Origin: Xenopus tropicalis
Taxonomy: Eukaryota > Chordata > Amphibia > Anura > Pipidae
DNA length: 64,000 bases
Reading direction: 5' to 3'
Assembly: GCF_000004195.4 (NCBI RefSeq)
Contig: NC_030685.2
Location: forward strand, 54,884,016 to 54,948,015
Below the pieces are notes generated by a model. The model saw nothing but the letters and a program-made list of their open reading frames with translations, was not told the DNA's origin and searched no databases. Position numbers and translations under genes: made by a program. This document shows positions 1 through 10,800 of this stretch, piece by piece; the stretch's first letter is position 1; each line of letters begins with the position of its first letter.

Positions 1-2258
1 TAATGTGAACTATTAGATTTGTGAATGTTTTACAATGGTAAACAACTCCTTTAAGAGTTGGGTTTCATGTTTTTATACAAGTGGTTTTTTACAAAGGTTT
101 TCCATTTTTCACACACTCCTATGCACTTTAGGGGTTAATTGGGGGATTGCTAAGTGGTAACGGGTGTTTGTTATGCCTATTTAAACAACTATGGGGGTGG
201 GTCACAATTTGGGCTTCTGAGGTAGTGGTGTTTTAACCACGAAATGCGTTAAGCCAAGGGATGAATATGCTCTGGTCTATATCTATTTTTATTTGATGGA
301 AATAAAAGTCTGATTTTACAAACTATCCTGTGCTCCGCTTTTTCACAAAATCTTTTTGGAAATTTTTGGCCCTATCGGGGGCGGCATCAAGCATGTCAGC
401 ACGGATAAGCTTTTTGCAGTTGGCTATCCTGGTGAGTGCTCCCCTTTCTTTTATGTTAACTCCTTTAAGAGTGTCCTGTTTATAAATGTTATGAAACCTG
501 AAATGTTGTAAGAAAGTAGTCATTGGACAAAGAAGGCCATGGCTAAGCTCATCACACAGGTTTAAGAACTACTATAGGCTCTAAAAGTGGTGCTTAGCTG
601 GTAAAGACTTGCTGTCAATACTGTTTCTTTTCCCAGAAACACAGATGGTAAAATGCTCACAATTTCCACTAAATGAATAAGGAAATAACATTTACAACAT
701 GACTACAGTTAAACTTTTGATGTTACACAAGTGATGTTACACAAATATATATGTGTACTAACTGGGGGGTGCATTTTCAGCAAATGTATGCAAAGGCAGT
801 CAGACATTACTATTGTTACACCAAATTGCAAAATATTAAGGGGTAATAAATCACTGCGAACAGTTAACTATGAAGCGCAAACAGGCCCCAGTATTAGTGG
901 GGTGCCATAGCATTCATCTCAAAAAATATTTACACTCCAAAGAGTTATCCAAAATTTTAGTATAAAATGGAAAAGTTTTTAATAATGCTTTATCTAAAAT
1001 ATGCATTTTAATGTGATCTTATGGGAAGTGAATATAGGGCTGCCAATAGTGATGCTGAAAATCTGCAAAACCATGGAAACATTTGTGACATGGCAAAATT
1101 AAGCCAAATATATCGAAGTCAATGGGCAGTTTTTTTCTCACGTCAAATGCATTGGGGTCAGTTGGCATTTTTCTTAAGTTTTTTTACATGAAAAATGCAT
1201 TAAAGTCAATGGGGTTTTTTCGCAACATATGCGTTGGAGTAAATGGGTTTTTTCGCAGCATATGCATTGGAACAAATGGAGTTTTTTCTTGTGTTTTTCT
1301 TCAAGAGAGAAAATTTTAATCAACCAGAAAACTGTGAATTTGTCTGCAAATCTGGTGAAAAAAATTGCTTATCCCTACAGATGAACAAATAAAAAGCCTG
1401 CAGATGGGAATGAATGTAGGAGTAAAGTGGGATGAATGAGTACTAAAGTAAGGAAAAGTTAAAAAGAAATAAGTCATTTTCATAGCAAAATGAACCAAAA
1501 TAGCTTTGGTAAGTTCTACTTTCCCTTTAAATCTATGTGTATCTGGCAGTTTTCACAGCAAATGGCAGATGCAGCAATAAGTGTGAAACAGAGGTTTAGA
1601 ACAATAAACTTTAAAAAAAATCTTTAAAACCAAGTATTTAGCCTGCAGCATGAAGCAATACTTGCTTTATCTCTGCTACATTTTCCGGATTAATATAGTA
1701 CACACAGCACCAAATCTGTCCTACAACACATATATAACCTAAAACAAATACATAACAACGTGCATTGGTGCTTCGATGTGGTCCTTGTCACGATGACCTG
1801 CATCCCGTCAATGTGATCCAATGATCTAATCAAGGTGGGCATATCAGGGAAAGGTCGCTTGTTAAATGACCTTGCAAAATAAGCGGATCTATGACCAGCT
1901 TTTCAGGTAACCTTGTAACTAACTGCAACACTACCTTCCTTCTTTGACCAACACCCTGCTTAAAAAAGGCAAACAATGTGAAAATAGTCATCACACACAC
2001 CTTACTATCACAAACCTAGATGCCATGTGCCATCACCCACCTTAACACTTGCCTAGTGTAAGCAAGCCAGAGAGTACCTATTACCACCCCATACTGCCCA
2101 CATTGCTATAACAGGATAACAAATAATACACCATAAAACCTTTTGTTTGCCCATGTTTTGGGCTGTAGGAAAGGTTTATATTCAGAAAATATACACTTCT
2201 AGTGTCTGGTAACTTTTTTCACTAGTAGAGTTAAAATCTAAAAATATAAAAGACTAAC
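1..2258. other. Left-edge non-coding stretch, probably intron or 3' region of the - strand gene
   Basis: No exon with convincing splice sites or codon pattern was found here. It contains a decayed tandem repeat near 1100-1330. A 66-codon open frame on the - strand at 323-523 could be a relic of a dispersed repeat or an unrecognised exon. The stretch lies downstream of the two - strand exons at 2259 and 3530, so it may be an intron or 3' flank of that gene. Confidence 0.4.
1095..1320. repeat. Decayed tandem repeat (about 35-40 bp period)
   Basis: The motif ATGCATTGGAGTCAATGG followed by a run of T and CGCA recurs about five times with substitutions (near 1115, 1147, 1196, 1225 and 1263). It looks like the internal tandem part of a dispersed frog repeat rather than a simple microsatellite. 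No coding role is apparent. Confidence 0.45.
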
Positions 2259-2327
2259 CTCATTCAAGATGCTCTCAAGAGTAGGGGGGGTGTCCACCTG
2301 GGGAATGTCAAACTCTTTGTCGTCTAT
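2259..2327 (-). CDS. Internal exon of an unidentified - strand gene
   Basis: On the - strand a pyrimidine-rich acceptor ending CTTCCTCAG precedes a 69-base exon, followed by the donor GTTAGTC. It reads 23 codons in phase 0 as IDDKEFDIPQVDTPPTLESI then LNE. The exon is acidic with a proline/threonine patch. Its phase matches the upstream exon at 3530-3684, which also ends in phase 0, so both probably belong to one transcript giving a continuous 74-residue acidic stretch. I do not recognise the family. The evidence is splice-site and phase agreement only. Confidence 0.6.
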
Positions 2328-2704
2328 CTGAGGAAGCAAAACATACACTTAAATAATCATTGAAGAGAAAAAATTAGCACATACATATTATTATTCACAA
2401 AATAAATATTTCTGCTAATAACAACCTTTTAAATGTGAGAAAGTGACGTCATAAATAAAATTTTGCACCAATTAAAAATTATTTTCTAGCTCATCCAATC
2501 ACATTCCTTCATGACCTTGGTTCTCTACTAGTCTACAGATGTTGGTGCAATCTGTAGTGCAGAAAGCCATGCTGCATTGGAAACTTAAATAGGTCAAGCA
2601 TGAACTGCATCCTACAAACAATGTAAAAAAACAATGAATAAACAGACGGCTGATTTACACTACATGCCCATGCCATCTGTGATTTTCAAATGCATTTAAC
2701 CCTA

Positions 2705-2816
2705 TTTAAAGGACAAGGAAAGGCTAAGTCACTTGGGGGTGCCAAAATGTTAGGCACCCCCAAGTGACTAACATTTTGGCACCCCCAAGTGCCTTTGCCT
2801 TTCCTTCTCCTTTAAA
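2705..2816. mobile_element. Short palindromic MITE, TTTAAAGG-type ends
   Basis: Ends read TTTAAAGGACAAGGAAAGGC on the left and the near complement on the right (GCCTTTCCTTCTCCTTTAAA). The middle is an inverted repeat of GGGGGTGCCAAAATGTTAGG, so nearly the whole unit folds back. It shares its right TTTAAA with the next MITE. The TTAA-containing ends would fit a piggyBac-like target, but that is inference. Confidence 0.6.
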
Positions 2817-3236
2817 GGAACAGTAGCACCAAAAAATGAAAGTGTATAAAAGTAACTAAAATATAATGTGCTGCTGCCCTGCATTGGTAAAAGTTGTGTA
2901 TTTACTTCAGAAAGTCTACTATAATTTGTATAAATAAGCTGCTATGTAGCCATGGAGGCAGCCATTCAAAGGAGAAAAAACACAGGCACATAGCAGATAA
3001 CAGATAAAACACTTTTGTATTCTACAGAACTTATCTGTTATCTGCTATGTAACCTGTGCCTTTTCTCCTTTTTTCCAGCTTGAATGGCTGCCCCCGGGGC
3101 TACACAGCAGCTTATTATATAAATTATAGTAGTGTTACTGTAGCAAACACCCCAGTTGTACCAGTGCAGAGCAACAGTGCATTATATTTTTATTACTTTA
3201 AAGCTCTTTCATTTTTTGGTGTTACTGTTCCTTTAA
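2811..3236. mobile_element. Foldback MITE with TTAAAGGAACAGTA termini
   Basis: The left end TTTAAAGGAACAGTAGCACC is complementary to the right end GGTGTTACTGTTCCTTTAA. The sequence next to each end (AAAAAATGAAAGTGT / CTTTCATTTTTTGG) and the central AGATAACAGATAA / TTATCTGTTATCT arms also pair. It lies in an intron of the unidentified - strand gene. The same right-hand terminus recurs near 29770-29806. Confidence 0.65.
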
Positions 3237-3529
3237 GGACAAAAGATCCACTCACAGAAACATAAAGTTGTGGTTATACACGTGCATGAGCCATTACAGA
3301 AAAAAAAATATTTTATATTAATATTTCAAAAAATTAATTAGGTTTAAGCTTTTCTTTTTTTTGTCCTATACTGTGTTTTGGAACAGGTTGTCGCATGTTG
3401 CAGCTTTGTGCAACCTAACCCTTTGGAACCGCAGAATGACCTATGTGTTTTTTTCTTTCCTTGTGAAATAAAGTTGCATCCAGTATACAGACTTTATAGG
3501 CTGGACACATGCAAATTAGAGAGACTTAC

Positions 3530-3684
3530 CAGGTCTTGCTTTGCCTCCTTGTCCATATCTAGGAAGCCCAAACGACTCTGAGATCTGTTTAGATCATCAT
3601 CCATGCTGACACCAGATTGTCTAGCAAGCATCCCAGGCTCCCAGGCTTTGGAACCAACATCTTCCTCTCCTAGTTCCGGCTCCA
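3530..3684 (-). CDS. Internal exon of an unidentified - strand gene
   Basis: On the - strand the acceptor TTGCTTTTCAG opens a 155-base exon, which closes at a consensus donor CTG|GTAAGTC. After two bases of a split codon it reads 51 codons beginning EPELGEEDVGSKAWEPGMLA and ending LDMDKEAKQDL. The peptide is acidic and serine-containing (RQSGVSMDDDLNRSQSRL), looks disordered, and has no recognisable domain. It ends in phase 0 and splices in frame to the exon at 2259-2327. Protein family unknown. The exon itself is well supported by both splice sites and an open frame across its full length. Confidence 0.65.
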
Positions 3685-4091
3685 CTGAAAAGCAAATGTA
3701 GATGCAAATGTAAAAATGATGCAGGTCTAGATTTCATGGATACTACCAGAAATACTGCTAGAAAGCTTTAAGGGTGCACTTAACTTAGGTTAAGTCAAGA
3801 TATTTTAGAGCAATAATGTTTGGTTTCTGGCGATATCACTGGCTGAAATGGCCTAATTTAGGTAGCTAGATAGAGGTTTCTAGTGATTGCTGCTTTTTAG
3901 AAACTGTTGAAGATTGCACTCATTTTTTCAGCAGTATAAAAAGATTAATTAATAGAATGTGACCCCCACCACTATCATCACCAAAAATAAAAACAGGTAA
4001 GGCAGTTTCTGTGCACTCCAGGTACTAGAGAAGGTGGTTTTTCACACATCGGACTCACATGCAATTCTGGTATAGCCCAAACAAGAGCATA

Positions 4092-4512
4092 TTTAAAGGA
4101 CATGTCAACCTGAAAATAATTTTTTGTCTAATAAAAGAAAACATCATTCTAAGCAACTTTCCAATATCAAATTATTAAAAATGATTAGAGCTTTAAAAGT
4201 TATTTGTATATGTAATTGCTATAGAAAGCCGCATTTGCTGAACTACAGGTTGTTTCTTTTTAAATAAGTGCCAGGCTCCTCCAGCAAGGCAGGCTTGACA
4301 ATCTGCTGCCTTGTGTTACATTGTTTCAAACACCAAACCCACCAGGGCAAAGAATAGAAAGGACAGACAGACACTGCTTTTATTAGCAATTATATATACA
4401 AATAACTAAAAAAAATTACAAATATGTAATAAATGTATGCTGCAAAGTTGCTTAGAATTAAGTTTTCTTGTATTAGATAAAAATTACTTTTGGGGTTGAC
4501 ATGTCATTTAAA
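4092..4512. mobile_element. MITE with TTTAAAGGACATGTCAACC termini
   Basis: TTTAAAGGACATGTCAACC at the left pairs with GGTTGACATGTCATTTAAAGG at the right. The inverted match continues inside the ends (TTCTAAGCAACTTT / AAAGTTGCTTAGAATT). The centre is unrelated sequence. Probably a non-autonomous DNA transposon. Confidence 0.65.
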
Positions 4513-5646
4513 GGAAATTTAAACTTTAAAAGAAATTAACGTAAAACTGGTGCTATTCTAAGCACTTATGCAATGCTGCTCTTAAGCTGTATTTAATATA
4601 ACATTTTCTAATAACTGCACCACCTGCTGGTCAGTTTTCTGTACAGGTAGGAGAACAAGTTTAGAAGCAAAACAAGAGAACTCCATTGATGTTGCTTTGA
4701 TTGTGAAAGACATAAAAAAGGTCAACAACAGGGCAACATCAAAAGAGTACCTTGGTTTGCTTCTGATCATGATATCCCTAGCTGAACAATGAAAACTGAC
4801 CAACAGGTGGCGCTCAAATGTAAAAATTTGCCATCTAAATGCTTGAGAGTTTTTTATAGAGGTCAATGGGAGTTGTCATGGGCGAAATCAAGCCATATTC
4901 TCAAACTTGAATTTTTCAAGTTCTTTGTTTTTAGAGCTTGTAAACTTGAAAAATTCGAGATATTCGAGTTTTTTATTTGAACGGGTTTTGGAATGAGCTG
5001 AAAAACTGGCCAGCAGTTGTCACTGTAGTTCAAAAATGTATAATAGCGCTGAAACAAAATATATATGTAATATATATCACATAAAACAGAAAAAGCGCTT
5101 TTGCAAATTTTTTAAAGGTTTACATTTCCTTTAGGCAGCTGTAGCAACACAAGTTGCATGTAATGATTTCCAACAATATCAAGAAAACTACAAAATGTCT
5201 TTGGATGGTCAAATTGCACAATGTCCTTCCATTTAGCCCCTGAGCTAGTCAGATGGATAAGGAAAAGCTGTATGGCCCCCTTAAAGCAGAGTAACAGCCT
5301 AAAACACTGGGGGTGCAAAGGTTTTTAAGAACCCCTCCTCTTACCAGTAGATTGGTAAATTGCACTGCTGTTTTCTCCCCATTCCCAGGTATCCCTTGCA
5401 ACAAGTGCAGTACAGTAAGAGCTGTAAAACTATTGTTTTGGAGCAAGAGATATTGGACTTTAGAAAGAAGATGGAAATGTAGGTCTCTGGAGGAAAGTAC
5501 CGCTGGTTGGGATACTTTTTAATGAAAAGTTTAGAGTGTTTAGTGTGAAAAGATATAAACTTTAGTCACAAATTGTGCCTAAAAATTGGCACCCCTCCAA
5601 TGCCCCTCATTCTCCTTAAAGCATGCACGCAAAACAAAATATAAAC
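4513..5646. other. Non-coding stretch in the presumed - strand gene
   Basis: No supported exon or RNA gene. It is AT-rich with scattered TTTAAAGG half-sites that suggest decayed MITEs, for example around 5110-5130. The short open frames here lack splice sites and codon bias. Confidence 0.4.
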
Positions 5647-5874
5647 TAGGGATGCACCGAACCCGCAAATCTATCCCAAGGGATTCGGCCGAATAGCACA
5701 CTTGGCGAAATTTTTTTCACATGGACACTTAGCGCATTGAATTCCTAATTAGCATATGCTACTTTATGCTAGTTAGGATTTGGATTCGGTTCGGGCTGGA
5801 TGGATTCGTCCGAATCCGAAGCCTGGTGAAAAAGGCCAAATACTGGACCGAATCCTGGATTCGGTACATCCCTA
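5647..5874. mobile_element. hAT-type MITE (TAGGGATGCACCGAA family) with 8-bp TSD
   Basis: The element begins TAGGGATGCACCGAA and ends TTCGGTACATCCCTA. It is flanked by exact 8-bp direct repeats ATATAAAC at 5639-5646 and 5875-5882. An 8-bp duplication and short terminal inverted repeats are the hAT signature. A second copy lies at 25940-26181 and decayed pieces lie near 35610 and 56840. Confidence 0.85.
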
Positions 5875-5964
5875 ATATAAACAGAAGAGATCTACAAAAG
5901 CATTTCAGGCCTTTTTGTCTATCCTGGCAAATTTAAATATTAGATGTACCTGAAAAATCAGATC

Positions 5965-6130
5965 TGCACCTGTAGGGCCAGACTGGCAATCTGTGGATTC
6001 TGGCAAATGCCAGAGAGGCTGCTGTAAGATACCATAGGCAGTCGCTATTTATTGGGCCTGTGGGGGGCTGTTTGGGCCTCTGTGTACTTAAAATGCCAGG
6101 GCCATTTTTTAAATTGCAGTCTAGACCTAT
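5965..6130 (+). repeat. Dispersed repeat, copy 1 (GGGCCAGACTGGCAATCTGT family)
   Basis: It shares a long colinear pattern with 11495-11660 and 17657-17815: CAGACTGGCAATCTGTGG, then TGGCAAATGCCAGA, then TAAGATACCATAGGC, then CTGTTTGGGCC, then AAATGCCAGGGCC. Three divergent copies in one window make it a dispersed family. Terminal structure was not resolved. Confidence 0.6.
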
Positions 6131-6487
6131 GCATGTGTTTAGGCTTCAGAATTGATCAGTACAACTGCCCACTTTAAGTACTCCAAGGAAGAATTTCAGA
6201 TATACCTCATAGGTATAAGGATTATGCTCTTATCTCTTAATTTTAGCACAGATAAACACTTTAAATGAGCTAATTGCAAAAGACTGTATTTTTTACCCTC
6301 CAAAACTTTGTGCAATAAAGAAATCTTTTATCTTACAGACGCAATTATGTGTAAAAGGTTATGCACCATTGGCCAAACTATACACACAGGAATTCACAAA
6401 TTCTGCACAGAACAAACTGACAGATAAGCTCTTTCTGAGACAGCTTTTTGCAGTCTTTTACAGATGTAAAATAAAAGACCGTGTGGT

Positions 6488-6760
6488 CAGTGTCGGACTG
6501 GCCCACCAGGATACCAGGAAAACTCCCTGTGGGCCCAGGTGTCAGTGGGCCCTCCTGCTCCTGACCATTTGGCCTGATTCATGGTCATTCCTAATTTCTG
6601 AATGGGAACAAAGAGGAGTAATAGATGAAAAAATAGATGCTAGTATGTAAATAAAAGAGAATAGGAGAATAAAGAGATGGAAAGAAGGAAAAATAGTTTG
6701 GAGAGTGGGCCTATGATCTAAGGTTTTCTGCTGGGCCCCTGGGGTTCCAGTCCAACACTG
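6488..6760. mobile_element. hAT-type MITE with exact 8-bp TSD
   Basis: The ends are CAGTGTCGGACTGG and CCAGTCCAACACTG. The flanks are exact 8-bp direct repeats CGTGTGGT at 6480-6487 and 6761-6768. The interior is rich in GGGCCC-type sequence and a purine tract with no coding capacity. Sited in the flank or intron of the - strand gene. Confidence 0.88.
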
Positions 6761-7301
6761 CGTGTGGTTACCCTAGCAACCAAGTAGTTGTTTGGAATTT
6801 AGAGTTGAAGGTGAATAGGAGTGTATTTGCAATAAAAATATATGTGTAGCCACACAAAGCCTCTGTGTTTTGGATGCAGAATAGGGCACATAATAGAAAA
6901 CATACAAAGTTAAATGAAAAGAACGTCTTACTTAATTTATTGAATATTTAACTTCAATAAATATTTTCCAAAGTCATATAAATATTTAATAAGACAAATA
7001 TGAAAGTGTCTGCCCACCAAAAGACCAACGTTACCACAAGCTGACAGTGTTTAAGAATTGTTCTTGGGCCCCCAGAGCAGCATCTAGAGAAAGTGACACT
7101 GCTTCTGTCACTAGGTAATGCCAACTGAACACCAATAGGAAGGAGTCTGAGGACAGACAGTGAAAAATAAGGATGTTACTGAGAAGTAAGTACATGTGAC
7201 AGCTATGACATTATGCTTGTGACTTGCTTCTGGCAGGGCCTAACCCTACTCGCCGGGCCAATCTAACACCCACCAGCCCAAAGCCTGATAACACCACTTA
7301 C

Positions 7302-7480
7302 TGTTCCCCAGCACAGAGATGGAACCCTCCTTTGATCAGGCGCTGACACCACCTAAGGTGCGCATGCGCAAACAAGAACGTCTCTTCCGCTTCCTACGCC
7401 AATAAGTTTGCGTTCCGAACCTCGTATTAGTACCAATGCTAAGTTGGTGCGTAGTTCACCGTCTAAGACAGAGTTACAAT
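7302..7480 (-). promoter_or_regulatory. Probable first (untranslated) exon and start region of the - strand gene
   Basis: Reading the - strand, a good donor (GGGGAACA|GTAAGTGG) ends an exon at 7302. Upstream of it lie an NRF1 palindrome and CpG-rich sequence shared with the rpe promoter. The transcription start is not resolvable, so the right-hand limit is approximate. Assignment to the gene with exons at 3530 and 2259 is inference from orientation and distance. Confidence 0.4.
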
Positions 7481-7879
7481 CACAGAACGTTAGTGGAGTA
7501 TATAAAACTATATTGTTGTTCTCAACTAAGCAGCAATGACAGACGCATAAACAGAGAAGAAACACATAGACAACTACGCTAAACCATTTCACAGTAACAT
7601 TCGGACGTCATTGACTAAGCATCAAACACCTGTAAAATTACTCTTGTCCCAACTAATTTTTTTCTGAAAAATCGTCCGTTCTCGGCTACGTATTTTATCG
7701 CAATACATGCTTTACTCCCTAGAGGGCGATAAAGGACGATGAAACAGCGCTAAGGGAGAAATGCCACTAACAAACATGGTGGAATTATAACACGAGAGTT
7801 TCTCCTTTACTTCCTGTTGGGGTGATGACTCTCTCTCTGTGCGCCAAGGTCTCGGAACATGAACTAAGCATTGACGATC
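7340..7879. promoter_or_regulatory. Probable bidirectional CpG-rich promoter and rpe 5' UTR
   Basis: CpG-rich sequence lies between the rpe start codon and the divergent - strand donor at 7302. It contains a perfect NRF1-type palindrome TGCGCATGCGCA (7359-7370), ETS-like TTCC/ACTTCCTG sites (for example 7807-7817) and a YY1-like AACATGGTGGAA (7773-7784). No TATA box is evident near 7800. This architecture is typical of housekeeping promoters. The block 7760-7870 resembles the region upstream of dbr1 (22302-22415). Confidence 0.55.
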
Positions 7880-10800
7880 ATGTCGTCTGGGTGCAAGATC
7901 GGTCCTTCTATCCTAAATAGCGATTTGTCACGCCTGGGGGCGGAATGCGATCGCATGTTGCAGAGCGGGGCAGATTATCTGCATCTGGATGTAATGGACG
8001 GGTGAGAAGGCGCGCAGCTAAATGTGCCGGTAACACGTGTCTGTTGGCTAATAGCGCGCACAACTAAAGGCTGCTCCTCTGCTAACCTCTCCTCCGCTAA
8101 CCTCTCTCCTCTGCTAATCTCTCCTCCGCTCACCTCTCCTCTGCTAATCTCTCCTCTGCTCACCTCTCCTCTGGGCGCCTCACTGGTCGGTGCTTCCTAG
8201 TAAGCGAACCCTGCGCCATTCCGAATTGCTTCTGCGCTCTGCGGCTGTGCCCCTGCTCCTCAGTTAGTTTAGTGGCTATTTGGATGCCGGGTACACAGAC
8301 TTATATGCGCTTATTAGTGCGCTCTTGTCCTGGTACAGAGTCTTCTGATACAGCTAGGATGATATTCACAATGGCGCAGTTTTCATATATGAGAGAGGAC
8401 TTGGTTATGCGCTAAGTAAGTGGCGCAATCGTGTTTGCACTGCAAAGCAGGGTAAGCTCAACCTTTTTGCCTAAGGGCAGGGATCCCCAACATTTTATAC
8501 TCGTGAGCCACAGTCATATGCAAAAAGACTTGGAGAGCAACACAAGGATCATTAAAGTTCATGGAGGTGCTGTGATTGGCTATTAGGTAGCCTTTATGCA
8601 CACTATCAGCTTACAGGGGGCTTTATTTGGTAGTAAATCTTGTTTTTATTCAAATATAAATACCTGGTTTGGGGGCACTGAGAGCAACATCCAAGGGGTT
8701 GGTGAGCAACATGTTGCCGCTGGGTGGGGATCACTGTCCAAGGGGGTAACACACACATTATTGGGAGGAGCAAGCAATGCAGGGAAGTGAAAACCAAACA
8801 TCAGGCAAAGAAACACATTTATTAGTTCAGTATAAATTCTGCCCCATCCTCATCTTCCCATGCCCCGTTGTGCTGCATTGGCATGGGAAATTCTAGACTA
8901 GATGGTTGAAGCATACCCCTGGGCTGGCGTGTTACCCCTGTACTCGCCAATAAAATGATACCAGCACTAATGTAGCCTTCAGCAAATGCACACAGCTGCA
9001 TCTTATAGGGCAAAGCTGTGCAAAACTACTTACAGTGCTGGCCAAAAACAGATATTTTTATATTTAATCTTGAAATTTCACATGGGGCTAGCCATATTCT
9101 TCATTTCCCAAGGTGCCACAGACACGTGACCTGTTCTCTTCAGTCACACTTTACTGCTGAGCTGCAAGTTGGATTGATATCAGCCCCTCCCAGCAGCCGA
9201 TCAGCAGAATAATGGGAATGTAGCAAGATAGCAGCTCCCAGTAGATATCAGAATAGCACTCAATAGTAAGAAATCCAAGTCTGGCTTGGGACTTCTCCAG
9301 TTACATGGGAGTAGGAGAAACAATAGTTTACATGAAATTAGTTGTAATGGGTAGCGCTGGCTCTTTCTGAAAGCTCAGACTCAGGCACAAGGCACTGAGA
9401 TAGCTGCCTACACCAATATTACAATACATTTGTTGGTTCAAGAACAAAACTTTAAATTATAGAGTGAAGTTAAAAACCATTAATTGAGCTGGTTAGAGGA
9501 CACAAGGTGGAGAAATAAATGTGAAAGTAAGAGAAAAAAATGACATAAATATGAAGAGGGATGGAGTGAAAAACAAAGCATAAAAGGTAAGAGAAGAAAA
9601 AGGCAGAGAAAAGTATGAAACTAAAGAGAAATACAATATGACCAGAAAGGATCTTAAAGAACTGGACAGCAGAAGAGAATGATAGAAAAAAATGAATTTA
9701 GGGAGTAGAAGAAAATTATGTAAGCATACTAAGGAAAAGAGTGATAAACAGGCAAAAGACGTGGGAGTAAAAAAACATCTGGGAAGTGAGAAAAGTGCAA
9801 AGTAAATGGCAGAAGAAAGCCAAAAAAAAGTTGGCAGTGGAGGAAAGAAGAGATTTAAAAATAAGTCAAAGAAGAGAACATAGAAAAAATGTAAGGCGAT
9901 GCAAATATTATAAACATCTACAGTATATTTGGCCTTGTGTCTGGTATTACCCCCTGTAGGTGGTGCAGAAATCAGTCAGTGGTAGAACTGTAACTTAAAT
10001 TTAATCTGATAGCACTATGCTGTCTGTTTGGTAGAAGGAAGAAAGAGCAACAGCAATTTAAATTTTTCTAATCACTGCAATCAATAAAAGTGCTTTGGTT
10101 GTCAGTAACTGCTGCTTGTCACTATAGATAATGTGCTTTGATTGTTAGCGGTCACTGCCTCACACTGTATATATGTGTTTGTGGTCCTAGTACCCACTGT
10201 CTTTCACCATGCAATGTATTTATGATATGCATACCCTTACTGTTCCACACTTTGCATTCTTGTGGTACCAGTATTCAATAAAACCCTTAAATAAACCCTG
10301 CACACCAGAAAAAAATTCAGGGAGATACTATAGTTAAAAAGACATTTTTATTTATAAGGTCATTAGCAACAATATTGCATTTAAAAAAAAAAAAATCATA
10401 ATATTCATCAATAAACAAATCAATACATACCACGCAGTGAAAAAATATATGAAGGCAGATACTCTGGATGGGAGAATACCCTAACGTTTCGGCTCAAACG
10501 CCTTTGTCAATGGAGGGTTTTGTTGGTGTATATAATCCTCTTATGGGGGTATTTTTGAAACCCTAGCTCCTGGATTTTCGTATATGCATATATAATTTTT
10601 TTGGGATTGTTTTTAAAGGGCAAGTGTACCTTAGCCCGGAGTGCCCTCTACTATTCTAAATTTTTTACCAGTATTCAATGCCTGTTTCTTACTATATAAT
10701 ATGTTTTAGGTGATCAGTGTATTAAAAGGGGTATAGATTCACGGGAGGAGGGGGTTATTCTTCCCCTTTACAGAGCACTGGTAAGGCCCCATCTAGAATA

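Noticed and set aside
323..523. 66-codon - strand frame containing GALTRIANCKKLIRADMLD
   Set aside because: It looks somewhat protein-like, but I could not assign a family or find supporting splice sites. Kept only as a note in the left-edge feature.
7353..7592. 79-codon - strand frame starting MKWFSVVVYVFLLCLCVCHC, looking like a signal peptide
   Set aside because: It lies in the CpG-rich shared promoter region with no splice or family support. The hydrophobic start is by chance.
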